Below, in pieces: positions 8,241-15,980 of a stretch of DNA of 64,000 bases. The notes beneath the pieces are model-generated. The model saw nothing but the letters and a program-made list of their open reading frames with translations, was not told the DNA's origin and ran no database searches. The first letter of the stretch is position 1, and each line of letters starts with the position of its first letter. Location: the NCBI RefSeq assembly GCF_028473665.1, contig NZ_CP098774.1:4645501-4709500 (forward strand), written 5' to 3'. Both the position numbers and the translations under genes were made by a program. The DNA comes from Sphingomonas sp. QA11. Lineage in GTDB: Bacteria > Pseudomonadota > Alphaproteobacteria > Sphingomonadales > Sphingomonadaceae.

Positions 8241-9329
8241 ATGCCCAGCCTCTTCGATCCGATCCAGCTTGGCGCGATCCACGCGCCCAACCGCGTGCTG
8301 ATGGCGCCGCTCACCCGGGGGCGCTCGACGCGCGATCATGTGGCACAGCCCTTGATGGGCGATTATTATGCGCAACGCGCCGGCGCGGGGCTGATCATCT
8401 CCGAGGCGACCGGCATCTCCCGCCAGGGTCTTGGCTGGCCGTTCGCGCCGGGCCTGTGGACTGATGAACAGACCGAAGCCTGGAAGCCGGTGGTGGCCCA
8501 GGTGCATGCGGCTGGCGGGCGGATCGTCGCGCAGCTCTGGCATATGGGCCGAATCGTCCATTCGAGCCTGGGCGGCGCACAGCCAGTCTCCTCCTCGGCG
8601 ACGACCGCGCCTGGCCAGGCGCATACCTATGACGGCAAGCAGGATTATGAGGAGGCGCGGCCGCTCGCGCTCGAGGAATTCCCCGGCCTGCTCGACGACT
8701 ATGAACGCGCGACTCGCAACGCGATCGCGGCGGGCTTCGACGGGGTGCAGATTCACGCGGCGAACGGCTATCTGATCGACCAGTTCCTGCGCGACAATTC
8801 CAACTTCCGCGACGATCGATATGGTGGCGACCCGGAGAATCGCGTGCGCCTCCTGCGTGAGGTGACCGAGCGTGTCGCGGGCATCGCCGGCGCGGACCGC
8901 ACCGGCGTGCGCCTTTCGCCCAACGGCAATTCGCAGGGGGCGAAGGACAGCAACCCGGAAGCGGTGTTCGTGCCCGCAGCGAAGATGCTGTCGGAGATCG
9001 GTATCGCTTTCCTCGAACTGCGCGAGCCAGGTCCCGACGGTACGTTCGGGCGGTCCGACCAGCCGAAGCTCTCGCCGGAGATTCGCCAGGCCTTTTCTGG
9101 CCCGCTGGTGCTCAACTCCGACTATCTCGGCGGGGATGCGCAGGCAGCGCTCGATTCGGGCGTGGCCGACGCGATCAGCTTCGGCCGCACGTTCCTCGCC
9201 AACCCCGATCTGCCGGTCCGGCTGCAAAAGGGCGCGCCGCTCAATCCGGACAATATGGCGACCTGGTACAGCCAGGGGCCCGAGGGCTATACCGATTATC
9301 CGGCGCTGGAAGACGTCGCGGCCGAATAG
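8241..9329 (+). CDS. Old Yellow Enzyme family alkene reductase (NemA-like)
   Basis: 362 residues from the ATG at 8241 (MPSLFDPIQLG). FMN-dependent TIM-barrel ene-reductase that uses NADPH to reduce activated alkenes, quinones or nitro compounds. Family marks: PNRVLMAPLTRGRS near the N-terminus, QLWHMGR, the active-site stretch GVQIHAANGYLIDQFL with the His..Asn pair, NFRDDRYGG, and a late ADAISFGRTFLANPDL FMN-phosphate region. An upstream in-frame start at 8202 lacks family support and would run through the palindrome. Probably detoxifies electrophiles and may be inducible. Confidence 0.92.
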   Translation: MPSLFDPIQLGAIHAPNRVLMAPLTRGRSTRDHVAQPLMGDYYAQRAGAGLIISEATGISRQGLGWPFAPGLWTDEQTEAWKPVVAQVHAAGGRIVAQLWHMGRIVHSSLGGAQPVSSSATTAPGQAHTYDGKQDYEEARPLALEEFPGLLDDYERATRNAIAAGFDGVQIHAANGYLIDQFLRDNSNFRDDRYGGDPENRVRLLREVTERVAGIAGADRTGVRLSPNGNSQGAKDSNPEAVFVPAAKMLSEIGIAFLELREPGPDGTFGRSDQPKLSPEIRQAFSGPLVLNSDYLGGDAQAALDSGVADAISFGRTFLANPDLPVRLQKGAPLNPDNMATWYSQGPEGYTDYPALEDVAAE

Positions 9330-9341
9330 CATACCCTGTTA

Positions 9342-9421
9342 CCCCCGGGACTTGTTCTCGGGGGTTCATTCTACAGCCGCGTTGATAGGGGCTGTGGATA
9401 GCGGAACAGGTCGGGCATGGC
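9342..9421. repeat. Bipartite palindromic repeat, copy 1
   Basis: A hairpin CCCCCG...CGGGGG around GGACTTGTTC (9342-9364) is followed about 37 bases later by GCGGAACAGGTCGGGCATGG (9401-9420). The same two-part layout occurs at 25621-25712. It sits between the convergent ene-reductase and P450 genes and may also end transcription. Confidence 0.65.
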
Positions 9422-9436
9422 GGAAAAGAGCCGACC

Positions 9437-10822
9437 CTATCCCAGCGGCACGAACCGCACCGGCAGCCCGTCCTTCGGCCGGGGAATCGGCCAGGCCTGC
9501 CATTCGGCGCCCGATCCTTCGTCCAGCTCGATCCGGTAGCGGCTGAGCAGGTGCGCCATCAGGATGCGGATCTGCATCGTCGCGAAATGCAGGCCGATGC
9601 ACATATGGGCGCCCCCGCCGAATGGCACCCAGGCATATTTGTGGCGCCCTTTGCTCTCCTCGGGGGAGAAACGCATCGGGTCGAAACGCTGCGGATCGGG
9701 CCAGTGCTCGGGCATCTTGTGGGTATAGGCCGGGCTGATGCCGATCATGGTGCCGGCCGGGATATGGTATCCGCCGAACTCGAAGTCGCGCACGGCCCGT
9801 CGCGGCAGCGACGGCACCGGCGGCACCAGCCGGAGCGCCTCCCTGAAAGCATATTCGGTCAGCACCAGCCGGTCGAGCTGGCCATAGGGCAGGCCCGCAT
9901 CGTCGTTCAGGCCAAGACCGGCGATCTCCTCGCGCAGCCGGTCCTGCCATTCGGGGTTGCGGCCGAGCAGCATGACCAGGCTGGTCGCCGACGAGGTGAT
10001 GGTGTCGTGCGCCGCCATCATCAGGAAATTCATATGGTCGGCGATCGCGTCGTCGCTCAGCGGCTGGCCTGCCTCATCGGTCGCCCGGCAGAATTGCGAG
10101 AAGAAATCATGGCCCCCACCGTCATCGGTGCCGGCCCGCCGCTTCGGAATCTCGCGCTTGAACAGCTCGATCAGATAGGCGCGCGCCTTCACCCCCTTGC
10201 GCATCTGCGTGCCGGGCAGGGGTATGCGGACAGGCGCCACCGAGGCCTGGACCTCATCGACGAAGGCCTGGTTGATCCGGTCGGCCTCCGGGCCAAGCGG
10301 CATGCCGAGAAAGCTGTCGGCGGCGAGATCCAGCGTCAGTGCCTTGATCGAGTCGTAGAAACGCATCGGCTTGCCCGACCAGCCGGAAACAGTGCGCGCG
10401 ATGCCGGCGTTCAGCGCCTCGGCATAATGGCGCATCGGTTCGGGCTTGAAAGCGACCGACATCACCTTGCGATCGGCACGGTGCTTCTCGAAGTCCATCA
10501 GCATCAGCCCGCGCGGGAACAGCAGGTTGAGCATCGGCCCCCAGCCCTGTTCCGACGAGAAGATCCGGTCGCGGTCGAACAGCACGAGCTCGTTCGCCTC
10601 CGGCCCCATCAGGCTGACGGTCGGCCCGCCGAATGCATGGTTGCGGAAGACCCGGCCATAATTGGAGACCATGTGCTGCCCAAACGCGATCGGGTCGCGT
10701 AGCATCTTCAGCGTGTTGCCGACGAACGGCAACCCGTTCTCGCCTGGGATGGCCGCGATGGCATGAGGGCGCTGCCGTGGCAGCCAGTGCGGATTCGCCT
10801 TGAAGGTATGCGCCAGCGCCAT
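9437..10822 (-). CDS. Cytochrome P450
   Basis: 461-residue soluble bacterial P450. The I-helix oxygen-activation motif is seen as MAAHDTITSS (about residues 270-280), the ExxR pair as EALR near 336, and the heme-ligand loop as FGGGAHMCIG (about 405-414), with Cys as the proximal thiolate. No membrane anchor or fused reductase is present, so it needs separate redox partners; none is adjacent. The N-terminal region (LPFVGNTLKMLRDP) resembles class I and CYP120/CYP26-like enzymes. A strong inverted repeat lies just upstream of the start, suggesting repressor control. Substrate unknown. Confidence 0.93.
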   Translation of the reverse strand: MALAHTFKANPHWLPRQRPHAIAAIPGENGLPFVGNTLKMLRDPIAFGQHMVSNYGRVFRNHAFGGPTVSLMGPEANELVLFDRDRIFSSEQGWGPMLNLLFPRGLMLMDFEKHRADRKVMSVAFKPEPMRHYAEALNAGIARTVSGWSGKPMRFYDSIKALTLDLAADSFLGMPLGPEADRINQAFVDEVQASVAPVRIPLPGTQMRKGVKARAYLIELFKREIPKRRAGTDDGGGHDFFSQFCRATDEAGQPLSDDAIADHMNFLMMAAHDTITSSATSLVMLLGRNPEWQDRLREEIAGLGLNDDAGLPYGQLDRLVLTEYAFREALRLVPPVPSLPRRAVRDFEFGGYHIPAGTMIGISPAYTHKMPEHWPDPQRFDPMRFSPEESKGRHKYAWVPFGGGAHMCIGLHFATMQIRILMAHLLSRYRIELDEGSGAEWQAWPIPRPKDGLPVRFVPLG

Positions 10823-10831
10823 GCGAGGTCT

Positions 10832-10857
10832 CCTTACTTACATTAGTATAAGTAAGG
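10832..10857. promoter_or_regulatory. Inverted-repeat operator upstream of P450
   Basis: Perfect 9-bp arms CCTTACTTA and TAAGTAAGG separated by 8 bases, 10-35 bases upstream of the P450 start. Size and symmetry resemble TetR-type operators. The AT-rich core stands out from the surrounding GC-rich DNA. No regulator gene is adjacent. Confidence 0.6.
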
Positions 10858-10868
10858 CCGCGCAGGGG

Positions 10869-11405
10869 TCAATCGACCGGCAGCTTCTCAAGCCTGTCGA
10901 CCCAGCGCGTGCCGATCGCGGGGATATTCTTGCCGACCACCACGAACAGGAAGACGGGAACGAACAGCGCCTCGAACCCGATGGCGAAAGCCAGGATGGC
11001 GATGAGGCCGATGAAGATCAGAAAGGCCAGCACGGTGCCGCCAAGCCTTTCGACGCCCGACCGGCCAAGGCTGAATTCGCGTTTCGCCTTGCTGTCGAAC
11101 CATGATGCACTGGTGAAGATCGGCCTGCCTTCCGCATCTTCGGCGCCGGCACAGGCGGCGAGGGCGAGCTGGCGGAGGAGCGTGCCCCCGTCTTCGCCCG
11201 CCCGCGCAATCCGATTCGCCGACCCGCCAGATGTTCGCGGCAACAGGTCGCGCCCGGAGGGTGACGGCGTTGGAGGAAGTGACGCCGTTGGAGGAACCTG
11301 GGGAAAAGAAGAGGAGGGCGCCTTGTCGCCTGCCCAGTTGTCGATGACGATCAGCCGCCGGTCCCGCTCCACGATGCGATAGCGCGGTGGCGGAACCTGG
11401 CTCAT
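10869..11405 (-). CDS. Hypothetical membrane protein
   Basis: 178 residues of unknown function. A hydrophilic, Pro/Ser-rich N-terminal part (to about residue 115) is followed by two strongly hydrophobic segments, about 124-143 and 146-163 (TVLAFLIFIGLIAILAFAIG, then EALFVPVFLFVVVG), and a short basic tail. It lies 7 bp downstream of ribH on the same strand and may be cotranscribed with the riboflavin genes, though no link to flavin synthesis is visible. Confidence 0.65.
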   Translation of the reverse strand: MSQVPPPRYRIVERDRRLIVIDNWAGDKAPSSSFPQVPPTASLPPTPSPSGRDLLPRTSGGSANRIARAGEDGGTLLRQLALAACAGAEDAEGRPIFTSASWFDSKAKREFSLGRSGVERLGGTVLAFLIFIGLIAILAFAIGFEALFVPVFLFVVVGKNIPAIGTRWVDRLEKLPVD

Positions 11406-11412
11406 CGGCGCC

Positions 11413-11832
11413 TCAGCCGAACCGGTCTTTCAGCGCCAGCATCGCCAGCGCCGCCTTGGCCGCCTCGCCGCCCTTGTCCTTTTCGCTGCGACGCGCCCGG
11501 GCCAAGGCCTGGGTCTCGTTCTCCACGGTCAGGATGCCGTTGCCGATCGCCACGCCGTCCATCGACAGCGCCATCAGGCCGCGCGCGCTCTCGCCCGCCA
11601 CGATCTCGAAATGATAGGTCTCGCCGCGGATCACCACGCCCAGCGCGACGAACGCGTCATAGTCGTCGCTCTCCGATGCCAGCGCGACCGCGCCGGGAAT
11701 CTCCAGCGCGCCGGGAACGGTGATCGTCTCGTGACGATGCCCCGCTTCCTCGATCGCGGCGCGCGCGCCTTCGAGCAGCAGGTCGTTCAGATGGTCGTAG
11801 AAGCGTGCTTCCACGATCAGGACGTTCGCCAT
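11413..11832 (-). CDS. ribH: 6,7-dimethyl-8-ribityllumazine synthase
   Basis: 139 residues. Condenses 5-amino-6-ribitylamino-uracil with 3,4-dihydroxy-2-butanone-4-phosphate, the penultimate step to riboflavin. Motifs: VPGALEIPGAVAL, the ALGVVIRGETYHFEIVA active-site block and MDGVAIGNGILTVEN. The start overlaps the ribB stop by one base (TAATG), so translation is probably coupled. Confidence 0.96.
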   Translation of the reverse strand: MANVLIVEARFYDHLNDLLLEGARAAIEEAGHRHETITVPGALEIPGAVALASESDDYDAFVALGVVIRGETYHFEIVAGESARGLMALSMDGVAIGNGILTVENETQALARARRSEKDKGGEAAKAALAMLALKDRFG

Positions 11833-12980
11833 TATTCGCCTCCAGTGCCGGGGATCGGTCGTTCGCCGACGATCGACAGGCCATAGCCGTCAAGCCCGAT
11901 CAGGGTGTGATGGGTATTGGTCAGCAGCACCATGTCCTGCACGCCCAGTTCGGCCAGGATCTGCGCGCCGACGCCATAGTCGCGCAACTCGGCTGCTTCC
12001 GGCGCGTCGACGGCCTTGCCCTCGGTGCGCAGCTTGATGGTCCGGGTCATCGAATCCTTCATCGGCCGGTTGATGACGACGATGACGCCCGTTCCCTCGG
12101 CCGCGATCGCCTCCATCGAGCAGGACAGCAGCCCCGACCGGGGCGATTCCTCGCCAAACGCATCGGCGAACATCGACAGGCTGTGCATGCGCACAAGGGT
12201 CGGCTTTTCGGGGTCGATCTTGCCCTTGACCAGCGCGACCTGCTCGTCGCCGGTCGCCTTGTTGAAGAAGGTCATCGCCTTCCAGTCGCCGCCCCATTTG
12301 CTGTGGAACACCGTTTCGGCGCGCTTCTCGACAAGATGGTCGTGGCGCCGGCGATAGGCGATCAGGTCGCGAATCGTGCCGATCTTGAGATTGTGGAACT
12401 GCGCGAAGGTGACGAGATCGTCCATGCGGGACATGGTCCCGTCCTCGTTCATGATCTCGCAGATCACGCCCGAAGGGTTGAGGCCGGCAAGGCGCGACAC
12501 GTCGACCGCCGCTTCGGTATGGCCGGTGCGCACCAGCACGCCGCCGTCGCGCGCGACCAGCGGGAAGACATGGCCTGGGGTCACGATCTCCTCGCGGCCC
12601 TTGGACGAATCGATCGCCACCGCGACGGTGCGGGCACGGTCGGCGGCGGAAATGCCGGTAGTCACGCCGTCGCGCGCCTCGATCGAGACAGTGAAGGCGG
12701 TCTCATGTCGCGTGCCGTTGTGGCGGCTCATCAGGTCGAGCCCGAGCTCGTCGACGCGCTTCTTGGTCAAGGCAAGGCAGATCAGCCCGCGGCCATGCTT
12801 CGCCATGAAATTGATCTTTTCGGGCGTCGCCATCTGGGCGGGGATGACCAGGTCGCCCTCATTCTCGCGGTCCTCGTCATCGACCAGGATGAACATCCGG
12901 CCGTTGCGCGCTTCGTCGATGATCTCCTCGGGCGAGGAGAGGAAGCCGTGACGCAGCCGCGCCAGTTCAGGCTTTTGCAC
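11832..12980 (-). CDS. ribB: 3,4-dihydroxy-2-butanone-4-phosphate synthase with degenerate GTP cyclohydrolase II domain
   Basis: 382 residues from a GTG at 12980 with a GGAG ribosome site seven bases upstream; the open frame extends to 13061 inside ribE, which is not favoured. The N-terminal half is RibB: the DDEDRENEGDLVIPAQ acidic loop, RHNGTRHETAFTVSI and the GHVFPL and GHTEAAVDV motifs. The C-terminal half (about 205-382) aligns with GTP cyclohydrolase II but lacks the zinc-binding Cys cluster: where active enzymes have closely spaced Cys after HSE, this one reads HSLSMFADAFGEESPRSG. It therefore probably makes only DHBP, and a separate ribA is expected elsewhere. It overlaps ribE by 14 bases. 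Confidence 0.93.
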   Translation of the reverse strand: MQKPELARLRHGFLSSPEEIIDEARNGRMFILVDDEDRENEGDLVIPAQMATPEKINFMAKHGRGLICLALTKKRVDELGLDLMSRHNGTRHETAFTVSIEARDGVTTGISAADRARTVAVAIDSSKGREEIVTPGHVFPLVARDGGVLVRTGHTEAAVDVSRLAGLNPSGVICEIMNEDGTMSRMDDLVTFAQFHNLKIGTIRDLIAYRRRHDHLVEKRAETVFHSKWGGDWKAMTFFNKATGDEQVALVKGKIDPEKPTLVRMHSLSMFADAFGEESPRSGLLSCSMEAIAAEGTGVIVVINRPMKDSMTRTIKLRTEGKAVDAPEAAELRDYGVGAQILAELGVQDMVLLTNTHHTLIGLDGYGLSIVGERPIPGTGGE

Positions 12981-13575
12981 GATAATGCTCCATGCGTTGG
13001 AGGTAGCGGGCGAGCACGTCGATCTCGATATTGATCGGATCGCCGGCCGCGAGGCTGCCAAAAGTGGTGACCGCCGCGGTATGCGGGATGATGTTGACGC
13101 CGATCGTGACGCTGCCCGGTGAATCCTCGACTTCGTTGACGGTCAGCGAGACGCCATCGAGCGTGACCGATCCCTTGGGCGCGATGAAGGGCGCGATGTC
13201 GGGCCCGGCCTTGATCCGCACGCGGTGCGATCCGCCTTCCTCGATCACTGATTCGACCTCGCCGATGCCGTCGACATGGCCGGTGACGATATGGCCACCC
13301 AGTTCCTCGCCCAGCTTCAGCGCGCGCTCCAGGTTGAGCCGGCGTCCCTCGGTCCACTGGCCCTGAGCGGTGCGCGAGATGGTCTCGCCCGACACGTCGA
13401 CGGCGAACCAGTTGGGGCCCTTGTCGATGACGGTGAGGCACACGCCCGAACAGGAGATCGAGGCGCCCAGGTCGATGGTCGCCGTGTCGTAGCTGGTGCC
13501 GATCACCACGCGCGTGTCGGCCAGCGCCTCGACTCGCTCGATGATTCCGATGTCGGTAACGATTCCGGTGAACAT
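12967..13575 (-). CDS. ribE: Riboflavin synthase alpha chain
   Basis: 202 residues from the ATG at 13575 (MFTGIVTDIG, the canonical start). Two tandem lumazine-binding barrels: the first has SCSGVCLTV and the second VTLDGVSLTVNEV. GGHIVTGHVDG joins the repeats. It dismutates two lumazines to riboflavin. It lies 19 bp after ribD and overlaps ribB. The longer frame to 13725 has no family support and overlaps ribD. Confidence 0.95.
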   Translation of the reverse strand: MFTGIVTDIGIIERVEALADTRVVIGTSYDTATIDLGASISCSGVCLTVIDKGPNWFAVDVSGETISRTAQGQWTEGRRLNLERALKLGEELGGHIVTGHVDGIGEVESVIEEGGSHRVRIKAGPDIAPFIAPKGSVTLDGVSLTVNEVEDSPGSVTIGVNIIPHTAAVTTFGSLAAGDPINIEIDVLARYLQRMEHYRAKA

Positions 13576-13594
13576 AGTGCCTTCCGTTGTCGCC

Positions 13595-14584
13595 TCATCC
13601 GGGCGGAAAACCGGTTCCCACTTTTCCTGATGAGACGGGGCCTTTGGCGCGCTCGTAAACCTCGACGCGGTCGCTGCCAAGCCGCCGCGCATCCTGCAAC
13701 GTCCAGAGGCCATGCGCATCGGCAAGGTCGGCCAGGCCGATATCCGGCAGGGTGCGGCCGTTCCCGACCAGGATCGGCGTCCGATAGAGCAACAGCCTGT
13801 CGACCAGATCGTCCTTCAGGAACGCCGCCGCCGTCCGCGCGCCGCCCTCGACCAGGAGATGGTCGACGCCTTTCAGGCCGCCGATCTCGCCCGGGTTGCG
13901 GAGTATTTCCCAGCCGTCTGGCGCGTTCCCGCCGGACAGGACCAGCCGTCGCGGACTTCGACTTTCGAGCCCGGCCAGCCGGACGTCGAGCGTCGGCGAA
14001 TCGGCGTCGAGCGTGCCGCGCCCGACCAGGATCGCCTCGTGCCGCGCCCGTTCGAGATGCGCGTGCGCCCGCGCCTCAACCCCGGTGATCCATTTGCTGG
14101 CCCCGTCGCCCATCGCCACCGCGCCGTCGAGCGACATGGCCAGCTTCAGCGTCACTTGCGGCCGTCCCAGTGCCTGGCGCGTCAAGAATCCGGCCATCGC
14201 GCGCCGCGCGTCGCCGTCGCGGACATCGGTCACCACCTCGATTCCGGCGGCGCGGAGCCGCGATATGCCGTCGCCATCGGTGCGGGGATCGGGGTCGTGC
14301 AGCGCGATCACCACGCGCGCCACGCCGGCGGCGATGAGCAGGTCGGAACAGGCGGGGCCGCGCGGCGATTCATGCGCGCAGGGCTCGAGGCTCACATAGC
14401 AGGTCGCACCGCCTGATGCGGCGCCGGCTTCGGCCAGCGCCATCGCTTCGGCATGAGGGCGCCCGTTGGGCTGGGTCCAGCCCCGACCGACCACCCGGTG
14501 GCCGCGCACGATCACACAACCGACATTTGGATTGGGCGCGGTCAGCCCCTTGCCGCGCTCGCTGAGCGCGAGCGCCGCTCCCAT
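13595..14584 (-). CDS. ribD: Bifunctional riboflavin biosynthesis deaminase/reductase
   Basis: 329 residues. N-terminal zinc deaminase: HAEAMAL with the PNPNVGCVIV lead and the PCAHESPRGPACSDLL zinc motif. C-terminal reductase from about 145, with TLKLAMSLDGAVAMGDGASK and the late HLLVEGGARTAAAFL. The ATG at 14584 is used, though the family usually has several residues before WMGAALALSERG; upstream in-frame sequence (TTADARW) matches homologues but offers only a CTG, so the true start may be slightly earlier. First gene of ribD-ribE-ribB-ribH. No FMN riboswitch was recognised upstream. Confidence 0.95.
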   Translation of the reverse strand: MGAALALSERGKGLTAPNPNVGCVIVRGHRVVGRGWTQPNGRPHAEAMALAEAGAASGGATCYVSLEPCAHESPRGPACSDLLIAAGVARVVIALHDPDPRTDGDGISRLRAAGIEVVTDVRDGDARRAMAGFLTRQALGRPQVTLKLAMSLDGAVAMGDGASKWITGVEARAHAHLERARHEAILVGRGTLDADSPTLDVRLAGLESRSPRRLVLSGGNAPDGWEILRNPGEIGGLKGVDHLLVEGGARTAAAFLKDDLVDRLLLYRTPILVGNGRTLPDIGLADLADAHGLWTLQDARRLGSDRVEVYERAKGPVSSGKVGTGFPPG

Positions 14585-14604
14585 CCAGCGCGCGTCCGCG
14601 GTCG

Positions 14605-14952
14605 TCAGAGGCCGTACTTCTTCAGCTTGTCGTCGAGGCGCTTATAGGCTGCCTGGGTCTCGGCATCCTGCCGCCTGACTTCCTCGGCGGCAGCCTTTTC
14701 CTTGGGCCCGTCGATCTTCTGCTGGGCGATGATCTCCGCATCGGTGCGGTTGGCCGACCATTGCTCCACATAGACGATGTTGGGGCGATAGACCTTCTCG
14801 ACTGTCGAATTGTTGGCGATCGCGAACATGATCGTCCAGGTCACGACGATCGCCAGCACCAGGAATACCAGCTCATAGGTCTTGCGCGTCGCCAGGAACT
14901 GCCGAAGGTCGCGGTAAGCCCGTAAGGGGGAGATGGCGCGCAGGAAACTCAT
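14605..14952 (-). CDS. Hypothetical single-span membrane protein with coiled-coil tail
   Basis: 115 residues from the ATG at 14952. One hydrophobic segment near residues 27-48 (YELVFLVLAIVVTWTIMFAI), then a charged helical C-terminus rich in Glu, Lys, Ala and Gln (about 68-113) that is likely coiled coil. It precedes ribD by 20 bp and follows the TonB-like gene on the same strand. Function unknown. Confidence 0.7.
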   Translation of the reverse strand: MSFLRAISPLRAYRDLRQFLATRKTYELVFLVLAIVVTWTIMFAIANNSTVEKVYRPNIVYVEQWSANRTDAEIIAQQKIDGPKEKAAAEEVRRQDAETQAAYKRLDDKLKKYGL

Positions 14953-15049
14953 GGCAGGAAGATAGGCGCATGGACGGCGCGATGCCAGTCCGAAGGTCTC
15001 CCGATCGCGCCGGAGGTCCAAGGCAAAGCCCCGGCGCGATCGGAAGCGG

Positions 15050-15721
15050 TCATTCCTCGGTCATCACGAACCGCACCGCCATCGTCTTCCATGTCTCCAT
15101 GGGGACGCCGTCGCGGGTGCCCGGCTTGAAGCGCCACTTCTCCAGCGCGCGACGGCGGGTCGCCTCGAAAAAGCTGCTGCTCGGCGAACTGACCATCTCG
15201 ACCTGCTTCACCCGGCCGTCAGTACCGATCAGCACCTTGACCACGACCCGGCCCTCATTGCCCAGCCGGCGCTCGCTTGACGGATATTCGGGCTGGTAGT
15301 TGGCGGCATAGCGCGGATCGACCACGGCATCGACGACGACGGGAGCCGGTTTGGTGAGGATCTCGCCCCCACCGCCGCCAATGCCGGTGCCTGTTCCCTC
15401 GGTAATCTCGACGGCCTTCGGGCCGGGATTCACCACGAAGACGTCCGGCTTGTCGATCGTGACATGCTGTGGCGGCGGAACGATCTGCGTTCGCGTATTG
15501 GGTTGCTGGACCTCCGGTTTCTGCGGGAGGGGCTTGGGATCGGGTGGTGGCGGTGGCGTCAATTCAATATTGCGGATTATCAGGCGGGGATCTTTCAGAA
15601 CCGTCCCGATATTGGGCGCCGAGAAGATCATCCCGGTCATGATTCCGCCGACCAGCAATGCCGAAAGGCCAAGGCTGCCCGGGTCCAGCTTTTTCTGTTT
15701 CGCGTAACGGTCTGCGTACAT
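15050..15721 (-). CDS. TonB family energy-transducing protein
   Basis: 223 residues with the TonB plan: a short cytosolic N-terminus, one membrane segment about residues 18-36, a Pro-rich periplasmic stretch (ELTPPPPPDPKPLPQKP) and a C-terminal TonB domain about 140-220 including YPSSERRLGNEGRVVVKVLI and ALEKWRFKPG. It would transmit proton-motive force from ExbBD to outer-membrane receptors. No exbB/exbD or receptor is adjacent. A candidate promoter with a small palindrome lies about 60-90 bases upstream. Confidence 0.9.
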   Translation of the reverse strand: MYADRYAKQKKLDPGSLGLSALLVGGIMTGMIFSAPNIGTVLKDPRLIIRNIELTPPPPPDPKPLPQKPEVQQPNTRTQIVPPPQHVTIDKPDVFVVNPGPKAVEITEGTGTGIGGGGGEILTKPAPVVVDAVVDPRYAANYQPEYPSSERRLGNEGRVVVKVLIGTDGRVKQVEMVSSPSSSFFEATRRRALEKWRFKPGTRDGVPMETWKTMAVRFVMTEE

Positions 15722-15781
15722 TGCCTGCCTCCATCACTCTCCTTGGTGGGCGGTCGAGTCTTGCGCTCGATCTCGACAGGG

Positions 15782-15809
15782 ATGTTACAACATAACTCTT
15801 GAGATACAA
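15782..15809 (-). promoter_or_regulatory. Candidate promoter of the TonB-like gene
   Basis: On the minus strand TTGTAT (-35-like) and TAACAT (-10-like) are spaced by 16 bases; the -10 overlaps the palindrome ATGTT-AC-AACAT (15782-15793). It is the most AT-rich stretch of the gtlX-tonB gap, 60-90 bases from the start codon. Confidence 0.35.
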
Positions 15810-15847
15810 GATATCATTTCGGCCCGCGAAGAAGGCGCACGAAGCTC

Positions 15848-15950
15848 TTCCCCGGCGAAGGCCGGGGCCCAGTTGGGGGGACGTCAGTAATTGATGTTGT
15901 ATGTCGGCATCGAAGCGCTGCCGAGTGGCCCCGGCCTCCGCCGGGGAAGC
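15848..15950. repeat. Inverted pair of hairpin repeats before gltX end
   Basis: Two 23-bp units (15848-15870 and 15928-15950) are inverted copies with 22 of 23 matches; each is itself a hairpin CCCCGGC-4 nt-GCCGGGG. This kind of GC-rich BIME-like unit is common between genes in sphingomonads. It lies between the gltX stop and the tonB promoter and could act as a terminator or RNA stabiliser. Confidence 0.7.
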
Positions 15951-15980
15951 GGAAGGTTCGCCGCCACCTGCCCGAAGGCC

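Noticed and set aside
11805..13034. 409-codon open frame antisense to ribB
   Set aside because: No family similarity; ribB motifs are unmistakable.
11406..14952. FMN riboswitch in front of the rib genes
   Set aside because: The short gaps do not contain the conserved FMN-aptamer blocks.
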